A DNA stretch of 64,000 nt from Deltaproteobacteria bacterium (lineage in GTDB: Bacteria > Desulfobacterota > DSM-4660 > Desulfatiglandales > HGW-15). The notes beneath the pieces are model-generated. The model was given only the letters and a program-made list of their open reading frames with translations, did not search any database and was not told the origin of the DNA. Numbering within the stretch: position 1 is the first letter of the stretch; each line of letters starts with the position of its first letter. Positions 16,828 through 26,520 of the stretch are shown one piece after another. Location of the stretch: the NCBI GenBank assembly GCA_020060215.1, contig JAGVAP010000034.1, forward strand, positions 1 to 64,000, in the 5' to 3' direction. A program made the position numbers and the translations under genes.

Positions 16828-18060
16828 ATGTTGAGAAGACATCGACTCGCCCACATCGAAGACTATGAACAGTGGATCGGCGCGGAGGCTGTCGAACGGA
16901 TCATGCGAAAGGCCGGGGGGCTCAAGCACCTCCATGTCTCCAACGTGAATTCGACCTTTTATGGGGGCGGCGTGGCGGAACTCCTGACATCCTTCACGCT
17001 CCTCATGAACAGCGTCGGCATCAAGACAGGATGGAGGGCGATCCAGGGCGCTCCCGATTTCTTCAGTATCACCAAGAAGATGCACAACGCCCTTCAGGGC
17101 GGGGAGATCAACCTGAGCGACCGCAAGATGGAGATCTATGAGGACGTCGTCTACGAGAACTCGGTCCGGAATCACCTGGAGGGACACAACATGGTGATCA
17201 TCCACGATCCCCAGCCGCTCCCGATGATCAATCATTACAAGAAGAACGGGCCGTGGATCTGGCGCTGTCATGTGGATCTCTCCAACCCGAACAGGGAGCT
17301 CTGGAGCTACCTTCTTCCGTTTATCGAAAAGTACGACGCGGTCGTCCTCAGCATCCCGGAGTACAGGCAGAAGATTGAGACCCCACAGGTGTTCTTCATG
17401 CCGGCCATTGACCCGTTCTCGATATTGAACCGGGACATGGGCGAAAATGAGATTCGTGAGCGGCTCAATCACTACGGCATCCCGACGGACCTTCCGCTGG
17501 TCGTGCAGATTTCGAGATTCGACCGGTGGAAGGACCCGGAGGGCGTGATCCGGGCCTTCAAGCTTGCGAGGAAGGAGGTGGACTGCACGCTCGTGCTGCT
17601 TGGGAATGTCGCCACGGATGATCCGGAAGGGGCCGAGGTCTATGAGTCCCTGCTCGACAGCCGCGAAGAGCGGATCATCCTCCTCAGTCACCAGGACACC
17701 GCCCTGGTCAACGCCCTCCAGCGAAAGGCCGCGGTCGTGCTCCAGAAGTCCATCCGCGAGGGGTTCGGCCTCACGGTCTCAGAGGCCATGTGGAAAGGGA
17801 CGCCGGTCATCGGCGGGAATGTCGGGGGCATCCGCCACCAGATCGAGGACGGGGTAAACGGCTATCTGGTGTCATCCGTGGAAGAGGCGGCGAACAGGAT
17901 CGTTCAGCTCCTTTCTGACGAGAAGCTGCGGAGCCGATTGGGCCGGAACGCCCGTGAAACGGCGAGGAAGAAGTTCCTCCTGACAAGATATCTCGAACAG
18001 TATCTCGATCTGTTCAGCTCCTTTGAGACGATTTACCGACTCAAGACAGCATCCTTTTAA
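16828..18060 (+). CDS. treT: GT4 glycosyltransferase, trehalose glycosyltransferring synthase (TreT) type
   Basis: 410 residues with two Rossmann domains. The N-terminal part has HVSNVNSTFYGGGVAELL, followed by the words VIIHDPQPLPMI and WIWRCHVDLSNPN that are typical of TreT, which joins NDP-glucose and glucose to trehalose. The C-terminal GT4 part has VVQISRFDRWKDPEG near residue 231 and the EGFGLTVSEAMWKGTPVIGG loop (E-x7-E motif) near 311. Length fits TreT. It is directly preceded by galT and followed 6 nt later by an uncharacterised gene, so three genes probably form one unit. Product could also be a related glucoside. Confidence 0.87.
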   Translation: MLRRHRLAHIEDYEQWIGAEAVERIMRKAGGLKHLHVSNVNSTFYGGGVAELLTSFTLLMNSVGIKTGWRAIQGAPDFFSITKKMHNALQGGEINLSDRKMEIYEDVVYENSVRNHLEGHNMVIIHDPQPLPMINHYKKNGPWIWRCHVDLSNPNRELWSYLLPFIEKYDAVVLSIPEYRQKIETPQVFFMPAIDPFSILNRDMGENEIRERLNHYGIPTDLPLVVQISRFDRWKDPEGVIRAFKLARKEVDCTLVLLGNVATDDPEGAEVYESLLDSREERIILLSHQDTALVNALQRKAAVVLQKSIREGFGLTVSEAMWKGTPVIGGNVGGIRHQIEDGVNGYLVSSVEEAANRIVQLLSDEKLRSRLGRNARETARKKFLLTRYLEQYLDLFSSFETIYRLKTASF

Positions 18061-18066
18061 GGGTCG

Positions 18067-18654
18067 GTGAGCGATAGAGTGGCAGAGATGGACAACAGGA
18101 GCTATGACGTCTGGGCCCTCAGGATCAGAGAGGCCATTCATTCCAGGCGCGGAAAGAAGGTTGACATCCCTGATCCTTCTCCCACGAGAAAGCTGCTCCT
18201 CGACCTGGCTCATGAAGCGGCCGCCATCGTGGGCGCCATCGGCCGCAATATCGAAGAGGTGGAGATTCAGGGGGCCGATCGCTCGGATGCCATGGAGGGC
18301 TTCCTGGATGAGATGATGAAGTTCGCCGAGTTTTCATTCCTGGAGTATCGCTACAGGATCCCTTCCAAGAAGGAGCCCGGGATTCGATTCAAGGTGGAGA
18401 AGGCCGGCAAGGGGGCGAGGGTCGTTGTCCATTACTTCAGGGACCTCGTGTTCTGGGATGTCGATGAGAAAGGGAATCGGATCGCCTTCGAGCCCATTCA
18501 GTTCGACCTGTCAGGGGGGCGGATCAGTGCCCGACCCCACCCCGACCTCTCGGCCGTGTATGAGGGATGCGCCACCTGGCAGGCTGCCTTGAGGGAGACC
18601 CTTGCGCTTCCGCTCAGATTCCTCTTCGACCCTCGGGAGTACCCGATGCTCTGA
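18067..18654 (+). CDS. Conserved hypothetical protein following treT
   Basis: 195 residues from GTG 18067, six nt after treT stops; ATG 18088 is an alternative start. Not recognised. It has an alpha-helical first half and a beta-rich middle (GIRFKVEKAGKGARVVVHYF), no signal peptide, no cysteine cluster and no membrane segment. Tight spacing says it is co-translated with treT, so a regulatory or partner role in the same sugar pathway is the natural guess, without further support. Confidence 0.75.
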   Translation: MSDRVAEMDNRSYDVWALRIREAIHSRRGKKVDIPDPSPTRKLLLDLAHEAAAIVGAIGRNIEEVEIQGADRSDAMEGFLDEMMKFAEFSFLEYRYRIPSKKEPGIRFKVEKAGKGARVVVHYFRDLVFWDVDEKGNRIAFEPIQFDLSGGRISARPHPDLSAVYEGCATWQAALRETLALPLRFLFDPREYPML

Positions 18655-18662
18655 AGGCGAAA

Positions 18663-18709
18663 GTAAAACCCTGTAGGCCCGGATAAGGTGGAGTGACCAA
18701 GGGTTTTAC
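18663..18709 (+). other. Inverted repeat after the sugar operon
   Basis: GTAAAACCCT (18663-18672) / AGGGTTTTAC (18700-18709) with a 27-nt loop. The long loop and lack of a T-tract make it a weak terminator candidate. Confidence 0.3.
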
Positions 18710-18815
18710 GCTTCCTTCCCCAGTGACTCCTATTCCGCCAGTGTTTAGAGTGATATGGCTGGGGTTGTTTTGTCCTTTCACCCGGCGCATTGAGAGTCAG
18801 GAGGTAAACCATCCG

Positions 18816-19190
18816 ATGCATACTTTTCTCATGCGCGACCTTCAGGACCGGGTCACCAAGGAGGACCTCGAGAAGGTGTTCGCGGAATTCGGCTCCGTCG
18901 AGTACGTCCAAATCCTGTCTCCGTCTTCCGACCTCTCCGGTCGTAACGCCATAATCAGCATGGCGAAAGTGGACGGGGGAACATATGACAGAGAACATAT
19001 GGGGCAGGGTTACAAGGGAACAAGACTTCGACTTGTGAAACCCAGGCCCAGGACGGACAGAGAAGACATGGAGCGGCCTGTTTCGAAGAAGAAAAATCTG
19101 AATGCAGTGAAAAGATTTCTGAAGTATTTCCTGGGCTCATGGAGCACCCGAAAACCCGTGCCGGAGAGGGTAAGGGTAGTGAAGAGGTAA
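18816..19190 (+). CDS. RNA-binding protein with one RRM domain
   Basis: 124 residues from ATG 18816 (AGGAGG 11 nt before it; the in-frame extension to 18693 has no ribosome site). Residues 1-75 fit an RRM: beta-1 MHTFLMRDL in the RNP2 position, helix TKEDLEKVFAEFGSVEYVQIL, and GRNAIISM in the RNP1 position, here lacking the usual aromatic pair. The tail (residues 80-124) is strongly basic (KKKNLNAVKRF, RVRVVKR), fitting RNA contact. Monocistronic, with a strong terminator 34 nt downstream. Targets unknown; bacterial single-RRM proteins are often cold- or stress-related. Confidence 0.75.
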   Translation: MHTFLMRDLQDRVTKEDLEKVFAEFGSVEYVQILSPSSDLSGRNAIISMAKVDGGTYDREHMGQGYKGTRLRLVKPRPRTDREDMERPVSKKKNLNAVKRFLKYFLGSWSTRKPVPERVRVVKR

Positions 19191-19223
19191 CCCGGCCCAT
19201 CTCTCCCTCGGGGGTCTTCGCAG

Positions 19224-19262
19224 GCCCCACTCCCCGGAGACCGCTTGGGAGTGGGGCTTTTT
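19224..19262 (+). terminator. Rho-independent terminator after the RRM gene
   Basis: Eleven-bp perfect stem GCCCCACTCCC (19224-19234) / GGGAGTGGGGC (19247-19257), 12-nt loop, then TTTTT (19258-19262). Confidence 0.9.
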
Positions 19263-19528
19263 CATGCGCTTTGCGCCGACGCGCAACTTGCGCTCCGGCG
19301 CGACCTATGGCTCCTGCCGCGGATGACCTACCCCCGGATGTGACACACGTCCGGTTACAGGCCCGGTCACCGATGGGATACCTTTACCGGAACAAATGGA
19401 GAGCTGAATCCATTGCCCTGCCAGGCCGGCGTTGTTAAACACTCCTGTGTAATACCTTTCTCTCCGCCCGGGGAGCGCTTCCTTTCGCGTACACTGAACC
19501 CTTTAACCGTGGATGAAAGGAGGATGCC

Positions 19529-20249
19529 ATGGCCAGGAGAATCGCGCTGCTGCTGAGTCTTTGTGGCTGCATTTTCTTGGGACCCAACGCCCTTGCCGTC
19601 ACTGTCCATTTCGCGGATTACAGTTTGGGACCTGTCGATACACTGTTGATCGACGGGGTCACGGTCACCAGCCATTCAGGACGACCCGAAACGGTCCTTG
19701 GGGTGGGGCTGGGAGTTGAACACATAGGTACACCGGGATACCTGGACAGGATCAGTCACTACGGTGCGGGAGAGGTCGGTGTCCCCTATAGGAATGACGA
19801 CTATTCCACCCATTCAGAGGGGCTGGAGTTGCGGGTCGACGGGGTGCTCAATTCCTTTACGGTCAAGCCCTACTTCAAGGACGGTGTGCAGCTTCCTATT
19901 GAATTCGTATACCTGGGAGGGCCCGACGCGCAGGGTCTGCGCAGCGAGGTGTGGGAGCTGGTCGATCCGACGGTTTCTTCATACACCCTTACCCTACCCT
20001 TTGGTCCGGTCGACAACACCTCGATACACCTGGCGAGCTACTGGGATGAGATGATGTACTTCCAGGAGTATCTGTGGGAGAGGGGCTACCCTGAGACCAC
20101 CTTTCAATATGGCTTCACCATTGCATCCCTGGACTATACCCCGACCCACCCGGTACCCGAGTCCGGCACCCTGTTTCTCGTGTGCTCGGGGTTGCTCGGG
20201 CTGGCGGGTTTCCGGAGGAGATTCCCTCCACCCTCTGGTCCTTTGCTAG
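19529..20249 (+). CDS. PEP-CTERM exported protein lacking its in-frame stop
   Basis: Starts with a signal peptide ([23 protein letters not shown]), continues as a beta-rich extracellular domain of about 200 residues and reaches a PEP-CTERM tail near residue 210: VPESGTLF, a hydrophobic stretch, then FRRRF. Such tails are sorted and cleaved by exosortase; none is encoded here. The protein should end a few residues after RRRF, but its frame continues without a stop to 21040, antisense to the chemoreceptor gene. A TAG one frame off lies at 20247-20249, exactly where the chemoreceptor stop (20246-20248, minus strand) shares a CTAG. I therefore place the end there and suspect a 1-nt frameshift, either real or a sequencing error. 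PES replaces the usual PEP. Confidence 0.7.
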
Positions 20250-22042
20250 GGGAGGTGCTTCCCTTCTCCGCCATCGATCATCCCGGCGTCCCTCTCCCCC
20301 GTCAAATCCCTGAGGCCTTCATCTGCGCCCGCGCTCGGTTCCATCCCTTTTCCGCTCACCAGCGCGATGAAATCATTCACAATGCATCGAACCTCCTCGG
20401 TCTGGGCCCTCAGTTCCTCCGAGGCTGCAGCAGACTCGTGGGCCGTCTTCGCCACGATCTGGGTGTTCTGTTCGATATACTTGGCCGCCTTGCTCACAAG
20501 CTCGATCTCCGTGGCCTGTCCTTCGCTCGATGCGGTGACCGCTGCGGTCTTTTCGCCCATCACCGTGGCGGACTCGATAATTCCTTCGAAATCCCTGTTC
20601 AGGTCCTTGATGGAGTGCGTCGCCTCAGCCACCCGTTTTACGGTCATGTCCAGGAGTTCCTGGGTGTTCTTTGCCGCCTCGGTGGTCCGGATGGCCAGGT
20701 TGCGGACTTCATCGGCAACCACTGCAAACCCCGCTCCTGCCTCCCCGGCCCTTGCCGCCTCCACAGCGGCATTCAACGCGAGGAGGTTGGTCTGGAAGGC
20801 GATTTCATCGATGGTCTTGATGATGTGACTGATTTTGTCGCTGTCCATCTCGATTTGAGACATCTTCTGGGTCAAGCCCACGAGGTTTTTCAGGGACTGA
20901 CCCGATTTCTCGATGTTTTCGTTCATCAACCTTTCAGCGCCCTGGGTGAGTTGTGCCGCCCGCCTTGCGGCGGAGCCGAGTTTCTCCAGGGCGGTCGAGG
21001 TCTCCTTGATGGAGGCGGCCTGCTCGTTCGCCCCTTGTGAAAGGGTCTGGCTGCCCAGGGAGATCTGGTAGGAGGCGGCCGAGACCTGCTCCGCGCTCTC
21101 GCTCAAGCCCCTGATGCCGCGCTTGAGGGGTCCGGTGATCGCGCGTGTGATCAGCCACGCGCTGAGGATCCCCAATGCAAGGGCGATCAACACGAACCCG
21201 ATGATCAACGCCAGGGAATTGACGGTTTCCCTGTGCAGGCTCTCCACACTGGCATGTCCGAGCCCTGTGCAGAGATCATCGAGCCTGTTCTTGTGGCCCC
21301 GCATCTGTATCCTGGTCTTTGACTGTTGCACGACATACCCCTGGTGCCGCCGTGCCTGTGCGGTCAGGGAACCGAATTGGGCCTTGATGGTCTCCGAAAG
21401 CGCCCGGAGCTCGTTACTGTTGCTGACCAGGTCGCTCCAGGCGGTGACGGCCTTCTCCAGCCTTGAGGTTTCCGCTTCCACACCCTTCCAGGTCGCCTCA
21501 GAACTCCTTACCAGGTACCCCGTCAACACCCCGTTCAGTACCTTGCAGGCGGTCACCATGTCGGCATGGAAGAGCGTTCCCTTTTCGATGCTCTGCAAGA
21601 GCGACTCGATCCTTGACCTGAGATCGATGTCGATCTTGCCTTTCTCCTTTTCGATTGCGGTGTATTCATCCAGGGAACTGCGGTACTTTTCGACCATGCC
21701 GTCTGCGGTGGAGAGGGCCTCCCCGGCGCTCTGCTCCAGACCTGCAGCGGCCGCCAAGCTTCGGATCGAGTCTCGGGCACGATTCAGGTCCCGGTGAACC
21801 GCCTCTGTGAGCTTTTGCTGCTGATCCACCTCCCCCATGGAACAGGCCAGAAGAAATTCATCCATATGCCCTTTTGCAGACGAGAGAACAGCTCGGATTT
21901 CGCTGACCTGCTGATAAAAGACCGTGACGGTCATCACCCGATTCAGCCCGAGATAGCCGGCTGCCCCGACTGCAACCATCAGGAGCAACGGCAGTGCAAT
22001 CCCCACTCCGATCTTTCTCCCCAGGGTCATGTTGAATGACAT
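20246..22042 (-). CDS. Methyl-accepting chemotaxis protein
   Basis: 598-residue transmembrane chemoreceptor. Membrane segments at about residues 11-33 and 277-299 flank a 240-residue, mostly helical periplasmic sensor of the four-helix type (no Cache-like motifs seen). A HAMP-like linker leads to the cytoplasmic signalling domain, whose conserved hairpin tip ([16 protein letters not shown], then [13 protein letters not shown]) lies at residues 411-450 and binds CheW/CheA. Ligand unknown. It is divergent from the response-regulator/phosphatase gene at 22301, separated by 258 nt. The stop codon abuts the PEP-CTERM gene. No other chemotaxis gene is in the window. Confidence 0.93.
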   Translation of the reverse strand: MSFNMTLGRKIGVGIALPLLLMVAVGAAGYLGLNRVMTVTVFYQQVSEIRAVLSSAKGHMDEFLLACSMGEVDQQQKLTEAVHRDLNRARDSIRSLAAAAGLEQSAGEALSTADGMVEKYRSSLDEYTAIEKEKGKIDIDLRSRIESLLQSIEKGTLFHADMVTACKVLNGVLTGYLVRSSEATWKGVEAETSRLEKAVTAWSDLVSNSNELRALSETIKAQFGSLTAQARRHQGYVVQQSKTRIQMRGHKNRLDDLCTGLGHASVESLHRETVNSLALIIGFVLIALALGILSAWLITRAITGPLKRGIRGLSESAEQVSAASYQISLGSQTLSQGANEQAASIKETSTALEKLGSAARRAAQLTQGAERLMNENIEKSGQSLKNLVGLTQKMSQIEMDSDKISHIIKTIDEIAFQTNLLALNAAVEAARAGEAGAGFAVVADEVRNLAIRTTEAAKNTQELLDMTVKRVAEATHSIKDLNRDFEGIIESATVMGEKTAAVTASSEGQATEIELVSKAAKYIEQNTQIVAKTAHESAAASEELRAQTEEVRCIVNDFIALVSGKGMEPSAGADEGLRDLTGERDAGMIDGGEGKHLP

Positions 22043-22300
22043 GCTTGCCTCCTCTACGGAAGGACCTCCGCCTCAGGGTGAAGTACCAGGCGCGGTCCGG
22101 TCTTCGACGTATCGGTCTTTGTGCAAAGAGTGTGCCGATGATCCTTCATGCGGCGGCCCGAGTAGGCCCGCCGCCGCCGGCGGTGTTTGAGGGTGGCCCT
22201 GCCCGATCCCCGGCGTCTCAGGCCGCCATGGCCGACCGTTGCTGATGGCATGCAATTTGCTGATTTCGACGTGATGGACCATCAGGGCGTAAACAGGGCC

Positions 22301-24523
22301 ATGATCCCGAAGGAAAAGATACTGCTCGTCGACGATCATCCTTTGAACCTCAAGCTTCTTCAGGGAACCTTGGCAGGGGACTATTCCGTCCTGTCGGCCG
22401 CGGATGGGGCCGGGGCACTGGAGATCGCAAATTCCCAGGACCCGCCGGATCTCATCCTTCTCGATATCATGATGCCGGGCTTGGATGGGTACGAGGTCTG
22501 TGAAAAGCTCAAATCCAATGAGAGGACGAAGCACATCCCTGTTATCTTTTTGACGGCCAGAAATGAGGAAGAGGCTGAGAGCAGGGGATTCGTCGTCGGC
22601 GGTGTGGATTACATCGTCAAACCTTTTCATCCGAACCTCGTGAAAGCCAGAGTCCGCACCCACCTGGACCTGAAGAGACATCGTGATCGCCTGGAAGATC
22701 TGGTGCAGCAGCGTACGGCCGAGCTCCGGAAAAGCAATAGGGTATTGCAGGCTGAAATCGATGAGCGCAGGCGATATCAGGAAGCCCTGCAGAAGGCGAC
22801 GAACGAACTGGAAAGGCGCGTTCAGGAGCGTACCGAGGCCCTTTCAAGCAGCAATACCCTCCTGAAGAAGGAGATCGTCGAGCGCAGGCGGTCAGAGGAA
22901 GCCCTCAAGGAAAGCCAGGCCTATCTTGGGGCCGTCATGGCCGCGATGCAGACGGCGATGATCATCATCGACGCCGAAGACCGAAGGGTGGTGGATGCCA
23001 ATCCCTTTGCGACCCAGTTGCTGGGATGCGGCCTGGAACAGCTCAGGGGAGAGGCTTGGGACCGCTATATCCATCCTGAGGTATCCGCGAGCGGGAGCTC
23101 CGGGGCCTCGGCGGGACATGGGGCCGAAACCGACTGCATCCTGCGGACGCCCCATGATCATCAGGTCCATGTGAGAAGAACCACGGCAGACTTGAAGGTC
23201 CGCAACCGGCTGTATGCGGTCGAGAGCCTGGCAGACATTACAGACATGAAGAACCTGCTCAAGGAGCAGGAAATCGACATCGAGCTGGCCAAAAAGATCC
23301 TGCGCACGGTGAATGGTGTCCCGCCCCGTTACATTCCCCTGACGAAAGACCTGGTCCTGTTCGTCGATGGAGTTTCCATCCCATGTCATAAAGAGGGTGG
23401 GGACCACTTCTTTGTCCGGCCTATCCAGGGCGATGGCTCGGCAGAGAACGGAAAAACCCTGATGAGCCTGAAGGACCAGTCGGGACACAAAGTCGGCTGT
23501 ATCCTGAGAAGCATCGTCACGGATCTCCTTCACCACGAACTGTCCCTGCATGGTCCGCCGTTGCTCGAAGAGACCGTCACACAGCTCAATCGGACCATCT
23601 GCCGCTCAAAGCTTTTCGAGGGGGACGACTTCTTTACCTCGATGAATGTCGAAATCGATCACGGGAGCCTCACCTTGCGGTACGTCTCGACGGGCCATCC
23701 CCCGTTTCTCCTGATCCGGGAGGATACCGTGATCAGCCTGCCCGATCGAAGAGGGATGGGGAACAATATTCCCGTCCCGGTGTCGGACAAAGCGGCGTTC
23801 TCCGCCGGGGAGTATCAACTCCGTGAAGGAGACAAATGGATCTTCTACACCGACGGCCTCACGGAGATGCCCCAGAAGAACCGGAAAAGGACGCTGAGCG
23901 TGGAGGAATTGGAGGCCGCCACGGCACGGCTCATCATGGAGAAAGGAATGTCGTCGGTCTCGGATATCGCGCTCGGACTCCTGGGGGCCGTTGCCGAGAT
24001 GAGCGGGGAGGAGGTTTCTCCTTCTCAGGGGAATACATCCAATGACGACATCACCCTGGTTTGGATGGAGATCGAGAACAGGGGTCGTCGCCGTGAGGAG
24101 GTGTGCCGCCCGAAGGACAAGGAACAGGTTTCCGGTTCCGTCGACCGGTTGACGAAGCGCATTTCAGTGGAACTGCGCCGCGAAGGATACTCATCCATGC
24201 AACCGCGGATCAGGGCGGTGTTGGAGGAAGCCATGCTCAATGCGTGGATCCATGGCAACAGAGAAGATCCCGACAAGAACATCACCGTGCGGTGGCGCTG
24301 GGGGAATGACCTTCACCTCGAGGTGATTGATGAGGGAGATGGGTTTGATTGTGGATCCGTCCCGGATCCCACATCGGGTGAGAATGTCACCAGGACCAGC
24401 GGCAGGGGGATTTTCATCATGCGCTATTTTGCCGATGCGGTTACCTGGGAGGGCAACGGCAGGCATGTGGTTGCCTCTTTCAGAAGGCGTTCCGTGGGAG
24501 CGGAGAAAACCGGCCTGGCGTAG
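22301..24523 (+). CDS. Response regulator with PAS, PP2C phosphatase and HATPase domains (HsbR-like)
   Basis: 740 residues from ATG 22301 (weak ribosome site; ATG 22274 or 22250 possible). Order: REC domain (residues about 5-120, phospho-Asp in LILLDIMMPG); long coiled coil (125-215) containing a twofold repeat around Q-E/Q-R-T-E-A/E-L; PAS-like domain (220-330); SpoIIE/PP2C Ser phosphatase (345-560, GGDHFF, LKDQSGHK, VSTGHPPF, YTDGLTE); C-terminal anti-sigma-type HATPase (600-735, N box LEEAMLNAWIHGN, then DEGDGFD and GRGIFIM). It combines phosphatase and kinase of a partner switch in one chain, as in Pseudomonas HsbR. The STAS gene 52 nt downstream is the likely substrate. Confidence 0.9.
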   Translation: MIPKEKILLVDDHPLNLKLLQGTLAGDYSVLSAADGAGALEIANSQDPPDLILLDIMMPGLDGYEVCEKLKSNERTKHIPVIFLTARNEEEAESRGFVVGGVDYIVKPFHPNLVKARVRTHLDLKRHRDRLEDLVQQRTAELRKSNRVLQAEIDERRRYQEALQKATNELERRVQERTEALSSSNTLLKKEIVERRRSEEALKESQAYLGAVMAAMQTAMIIIDAEDRRVVDANPFATQLLGCGLEQLRGEAWDRYIHPEVSASGSSGASAGHGAETDCILRTPHDHQVHVRRTTADLKVRNRLYAVESLADITDMKNLLKEQEIDIELAKKILRTVNGVPPRYIPLTKDLVLFVDGVSIPCHKEGGDHFFVRPIQGDGSAENGKTLMSLKDQSGHKVGCILRSIVTDLLHHELSLHGPPLLEETVTQLNRTICRSKLFEGDDFFTSMNVEIDHGSLTLRYVSTGHPPFLLIREDTVISLPDRRGMGNNIPVPVSDKAAFSAGEYQLREGDKWIFYTDGLTEMPQKNRKRTLSVEELEAATARLIMEKGMSSVSDIALGLLGAVAEMSGEEVSPSQGNTSNDDITLVWMEIENRGRRREEVCRPKDKEQVSGSVDRLTKRISVELRREGYSSMQPRIRAVLEEAMLNAWIHGNREDPDKNITVRWRWGNDLHLEVIDEGDGFDCGSVPDPTSGENVTRTSGRGIFIMRYFADAVTWEGNGRHVVASFRRRSVGAEKTGLA

Positions 24524-24575
24524 GGACCCGGGTTGCGGGGTGCCGGTTGATTTCAAGGAGAGGAGGAGTTCAACC

Positions 24576-24884
24576 ATGGAGCTTTCAGTGGTGCGGGATG
24601 GAGATCGTGTCCGTTTCACCGCAAAGGGAAATATCGACGAGAGGGGAGCGGAGGACCTCAAGCAGCGTTTCCGCCAGCAGAACCTGTCGGACCTCAAAGA
24701 AGTGGTTTTCGACTTCGGCGGGGTGGAGTACATCGGGAGTGCGGGGATCGGCAAGCTGCTCTTGTTTTACAAGGACCTTTCCACGAAGAACGCGAAAATA
24801 CGGATCGAAAAACTTTCAGAACCCATTTACCAGTTGTTCACGACGCTCAAACTCGGGGATCTTTTCGCTCTCTCAAGAGGGTGA
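24576..24884 (+). CDS. STAS-domain anti-sigma factor antagonist (HsbA/SpoIIAA type)
   Basis: 102 residues from ATG 24576 after AAGGAGAGGAGGAG. STAS fold throughout; the phosphorylatable serine is in VEYIGSAGIGKLLLF (around residue 58), the place where SpoIIAA-type antagonists carry theirs. It directly follows the REC-PAS-PP2C-HATPase gene, so the HATPase domain is expected to phosphorylate and the PP2C domain to dephosphorylate this serine. The final partner (sigma factor, diguanylate cyclase or other) is not visible in the window. Confidence 0.92.
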   Translation: MELSVVRDGDRVRFTAKGNIDERGAEDLKQRFRQQNLSDLKEVVFDFGGVEYIGSAGIGKLLLFYKDLSTKNAKIRIEKLSEPIYQLFTTLKLGDLFALSRG

Positions 24885-24922
24885 TCCCGCAGGCGCGGCA
24901 ATCCGGTGTCCTGCCGCAACGC

Positions 24923-25942
24923 CTACTTCGCGATCCGCCGGTTTCCCGCGTGGACGATGAACTGGCATTCCAGGACCGGGGGCATGATGCGCCTGATCCT
25001 GGCGAAGTCTACATCAGGGTAGTCCGAGGTCTTTGTCCCCCCGGTCAGGTTGAACCGGATGACGCGGTCCTTCTCGAACCGCCAGAACTGCGAGACGATG
25101 TCGTCCTCGCATTCCTCCGGTGTAAGCCCGGCGGCCTCCACCTCCACGCTCTCCATTTCATAAACGGGAAGCGGAATGAAGCGGGTTTCGATCCTTCCGT
25201 TCACGACCGCCCCTTCGATGAAACCCTTTTCTTCATGCCTCTCGGCGAAGCTCACCCTCTGCGTGGAGCCGGGATAGACGAAGTTCAATCCGGGCTTCAA
25301 GGGGTGCGGCAGGAGCTGGTGACGGTGGATATGGCCGGCGGCGATGTAATCGAAGTCAAGAGGGACCGAGCGCCTCGAGACCGTGTCCCGACGCCCTTCG
25401 CTGAAGACAAAATCCCCCGGACCCACCTGGGCCTGGTCAAAAGCCTGATGGGTCACAAGCAGGTTGAGGTCCGATCTCATGCCTTCATATTCGGTCCGGC
25501 CGAGTGCCTGGAGAAAGGTCCTTCGGGAATCCTCCCGGATAAAAGGGAAACCCGCAATTCCGATGGAGTACCCGCCGAGATGAAGGCAGATGGACTTGGG
25601 GCGGTCGAAGACGAAGACCGTTCGGCGGCCGTGGAAAAGATCGAAGGGGAACTGTGACCGCTCATGGTTGCCCGGGATGAGGCAGACCTGGACGCCGGCC
25701 CCGGCGAGTGCAAGCAGCGGGCGGATCAAGAGGTCGAGTCCATCCCTGGGGATGTAGTGCTTGTTGAAAAGGTCGCCGCTGTGGATGAAAAGATCGGCCT
25801 GGATCTCGAGGGCGTGCCCGACGACCCGCTCGAAATTCCGGAAGATGGCATCGGCCCTGTTCATGCGGCCTTCGGGGTCGGGCTGGGCCGTGCGCGTAAT
25901 CTCGAACCCGAGGTGGGTGTCTGCGGTGTGGACAAACCTCAC
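24923..25942 (-). CDS. SbcD/Mre11-like metallophosphoesterase
   Basis: 339-residue calcineurin-like phosphoesterase of the DNA-repair exonuclease branch. All five metal motifs are readable: DTHLG (residue 8), HSGDLF (55), PGNHE (90), VTHQAF (160) and AGHIHRHQ (190). The remaining C-terminal 100 residues fit the capping domain. Normally SbcD acts with the ATPase SbcC, but no sbcC follows; the gene is alone and convergent with the STAS gene, 38 nt apart. Nuclease action on DNA ends is the likely role, with the missing SbcC partner leaving it uncertain. Confidence 0.88.
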   Translation of the reverse strand: MRFVHTADTHLGFEITRTAQPDPEGRMNRADAIFRNFERVVGHALEIQADLFIHSGDLFNKHYIPRDGLDLLIRPLLALAGAGVQVCLIPGNHERSQFPFDLFHGRRTVFVFDRPKSICLHLGGYSIGIAGFPFIREDSRRTFLQALGRTEYEGMRSDLNLLVTHQAFDQAQVGPGDFVFSEGRRDTVSRRSVPLDFDYIAAGHIHRHQLLPHPLKPGLNFVYPGSTQRVSFAERHEEKGFIEGAVVNGRIETRFIPLPVYEMESVEVEAAGLTPEECEDDIVSQFWRFEKDRVIRFNLTGGTKTSDYPDVDFARIRRIMPPVLECQFIVHAGNRRIAK

Positions 25943-26520
25943 CTACCGCCCCTCCCGGTCGGGGACGGCTTGTCGGCTTCCGCTATGAAGATTCTTCGGC
26001 TCCATGGATATCCCTAAACTATCCACTTGGCAAATCCAAGGCAAAGGAATTCTGCAGGGAGGCGCACTCCGCCGTTACGCTTCCGCTCTCAGGAGCTGGG
26101 AGGAGTCTGACCGCTTTCGACTGGATGATGATCAGGGAGACCGCCCCGGAGGCAAGCGCCGGGGTCGTGACGAGGAGGTTTCCCGTCCTCCCTTTCCAGG
26201 AGATACGCTCCCTCCTGCACGGCCGGGAAAGGACGGAGCCAGAAGCAGTAAAAGTTTGGGAACGCCAGAAAGTTTTTGTTGCGCCCCCGGGGGCGAGTAC
26301 GGTACATTTTGATCTCCCTGGAATAAGTCCTGACGCCCCCGAACCTTCCCGCAGGAATCGATCGAGGGCTTCCATCATATACCGGTCGTCGGCAGTGACC
26401 GCCCCCCCCCCAGGACCGTCGCATGCGGTCGAAGCGGGGCGGTGCATATCGGCCGAACCGGACCACCTGCAAATGGCTATTGAAGCGAGCTGATCGGTAA
26501 ACCCAACCCAGGGGGTTGCC
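25943..26520. other. Divergent intergenic region with a ten-C tract
   Basis: 578 nt between two divergent genes. No gene is supported. Ten consecutive C lie at 26402-26411, 110 nt before the acyl-CoA ligase start. It must contain the promoters of both neighbours, but no clear box pair stands out. Confidence 0.5.

Noticed and set aside
20250..21040. Long C-terminal extension of the PEP-CTERM frame
   Set aside because: It is the reverse complement of the conserved chemoreceptor signalling domain, so not taken as a real protein part.
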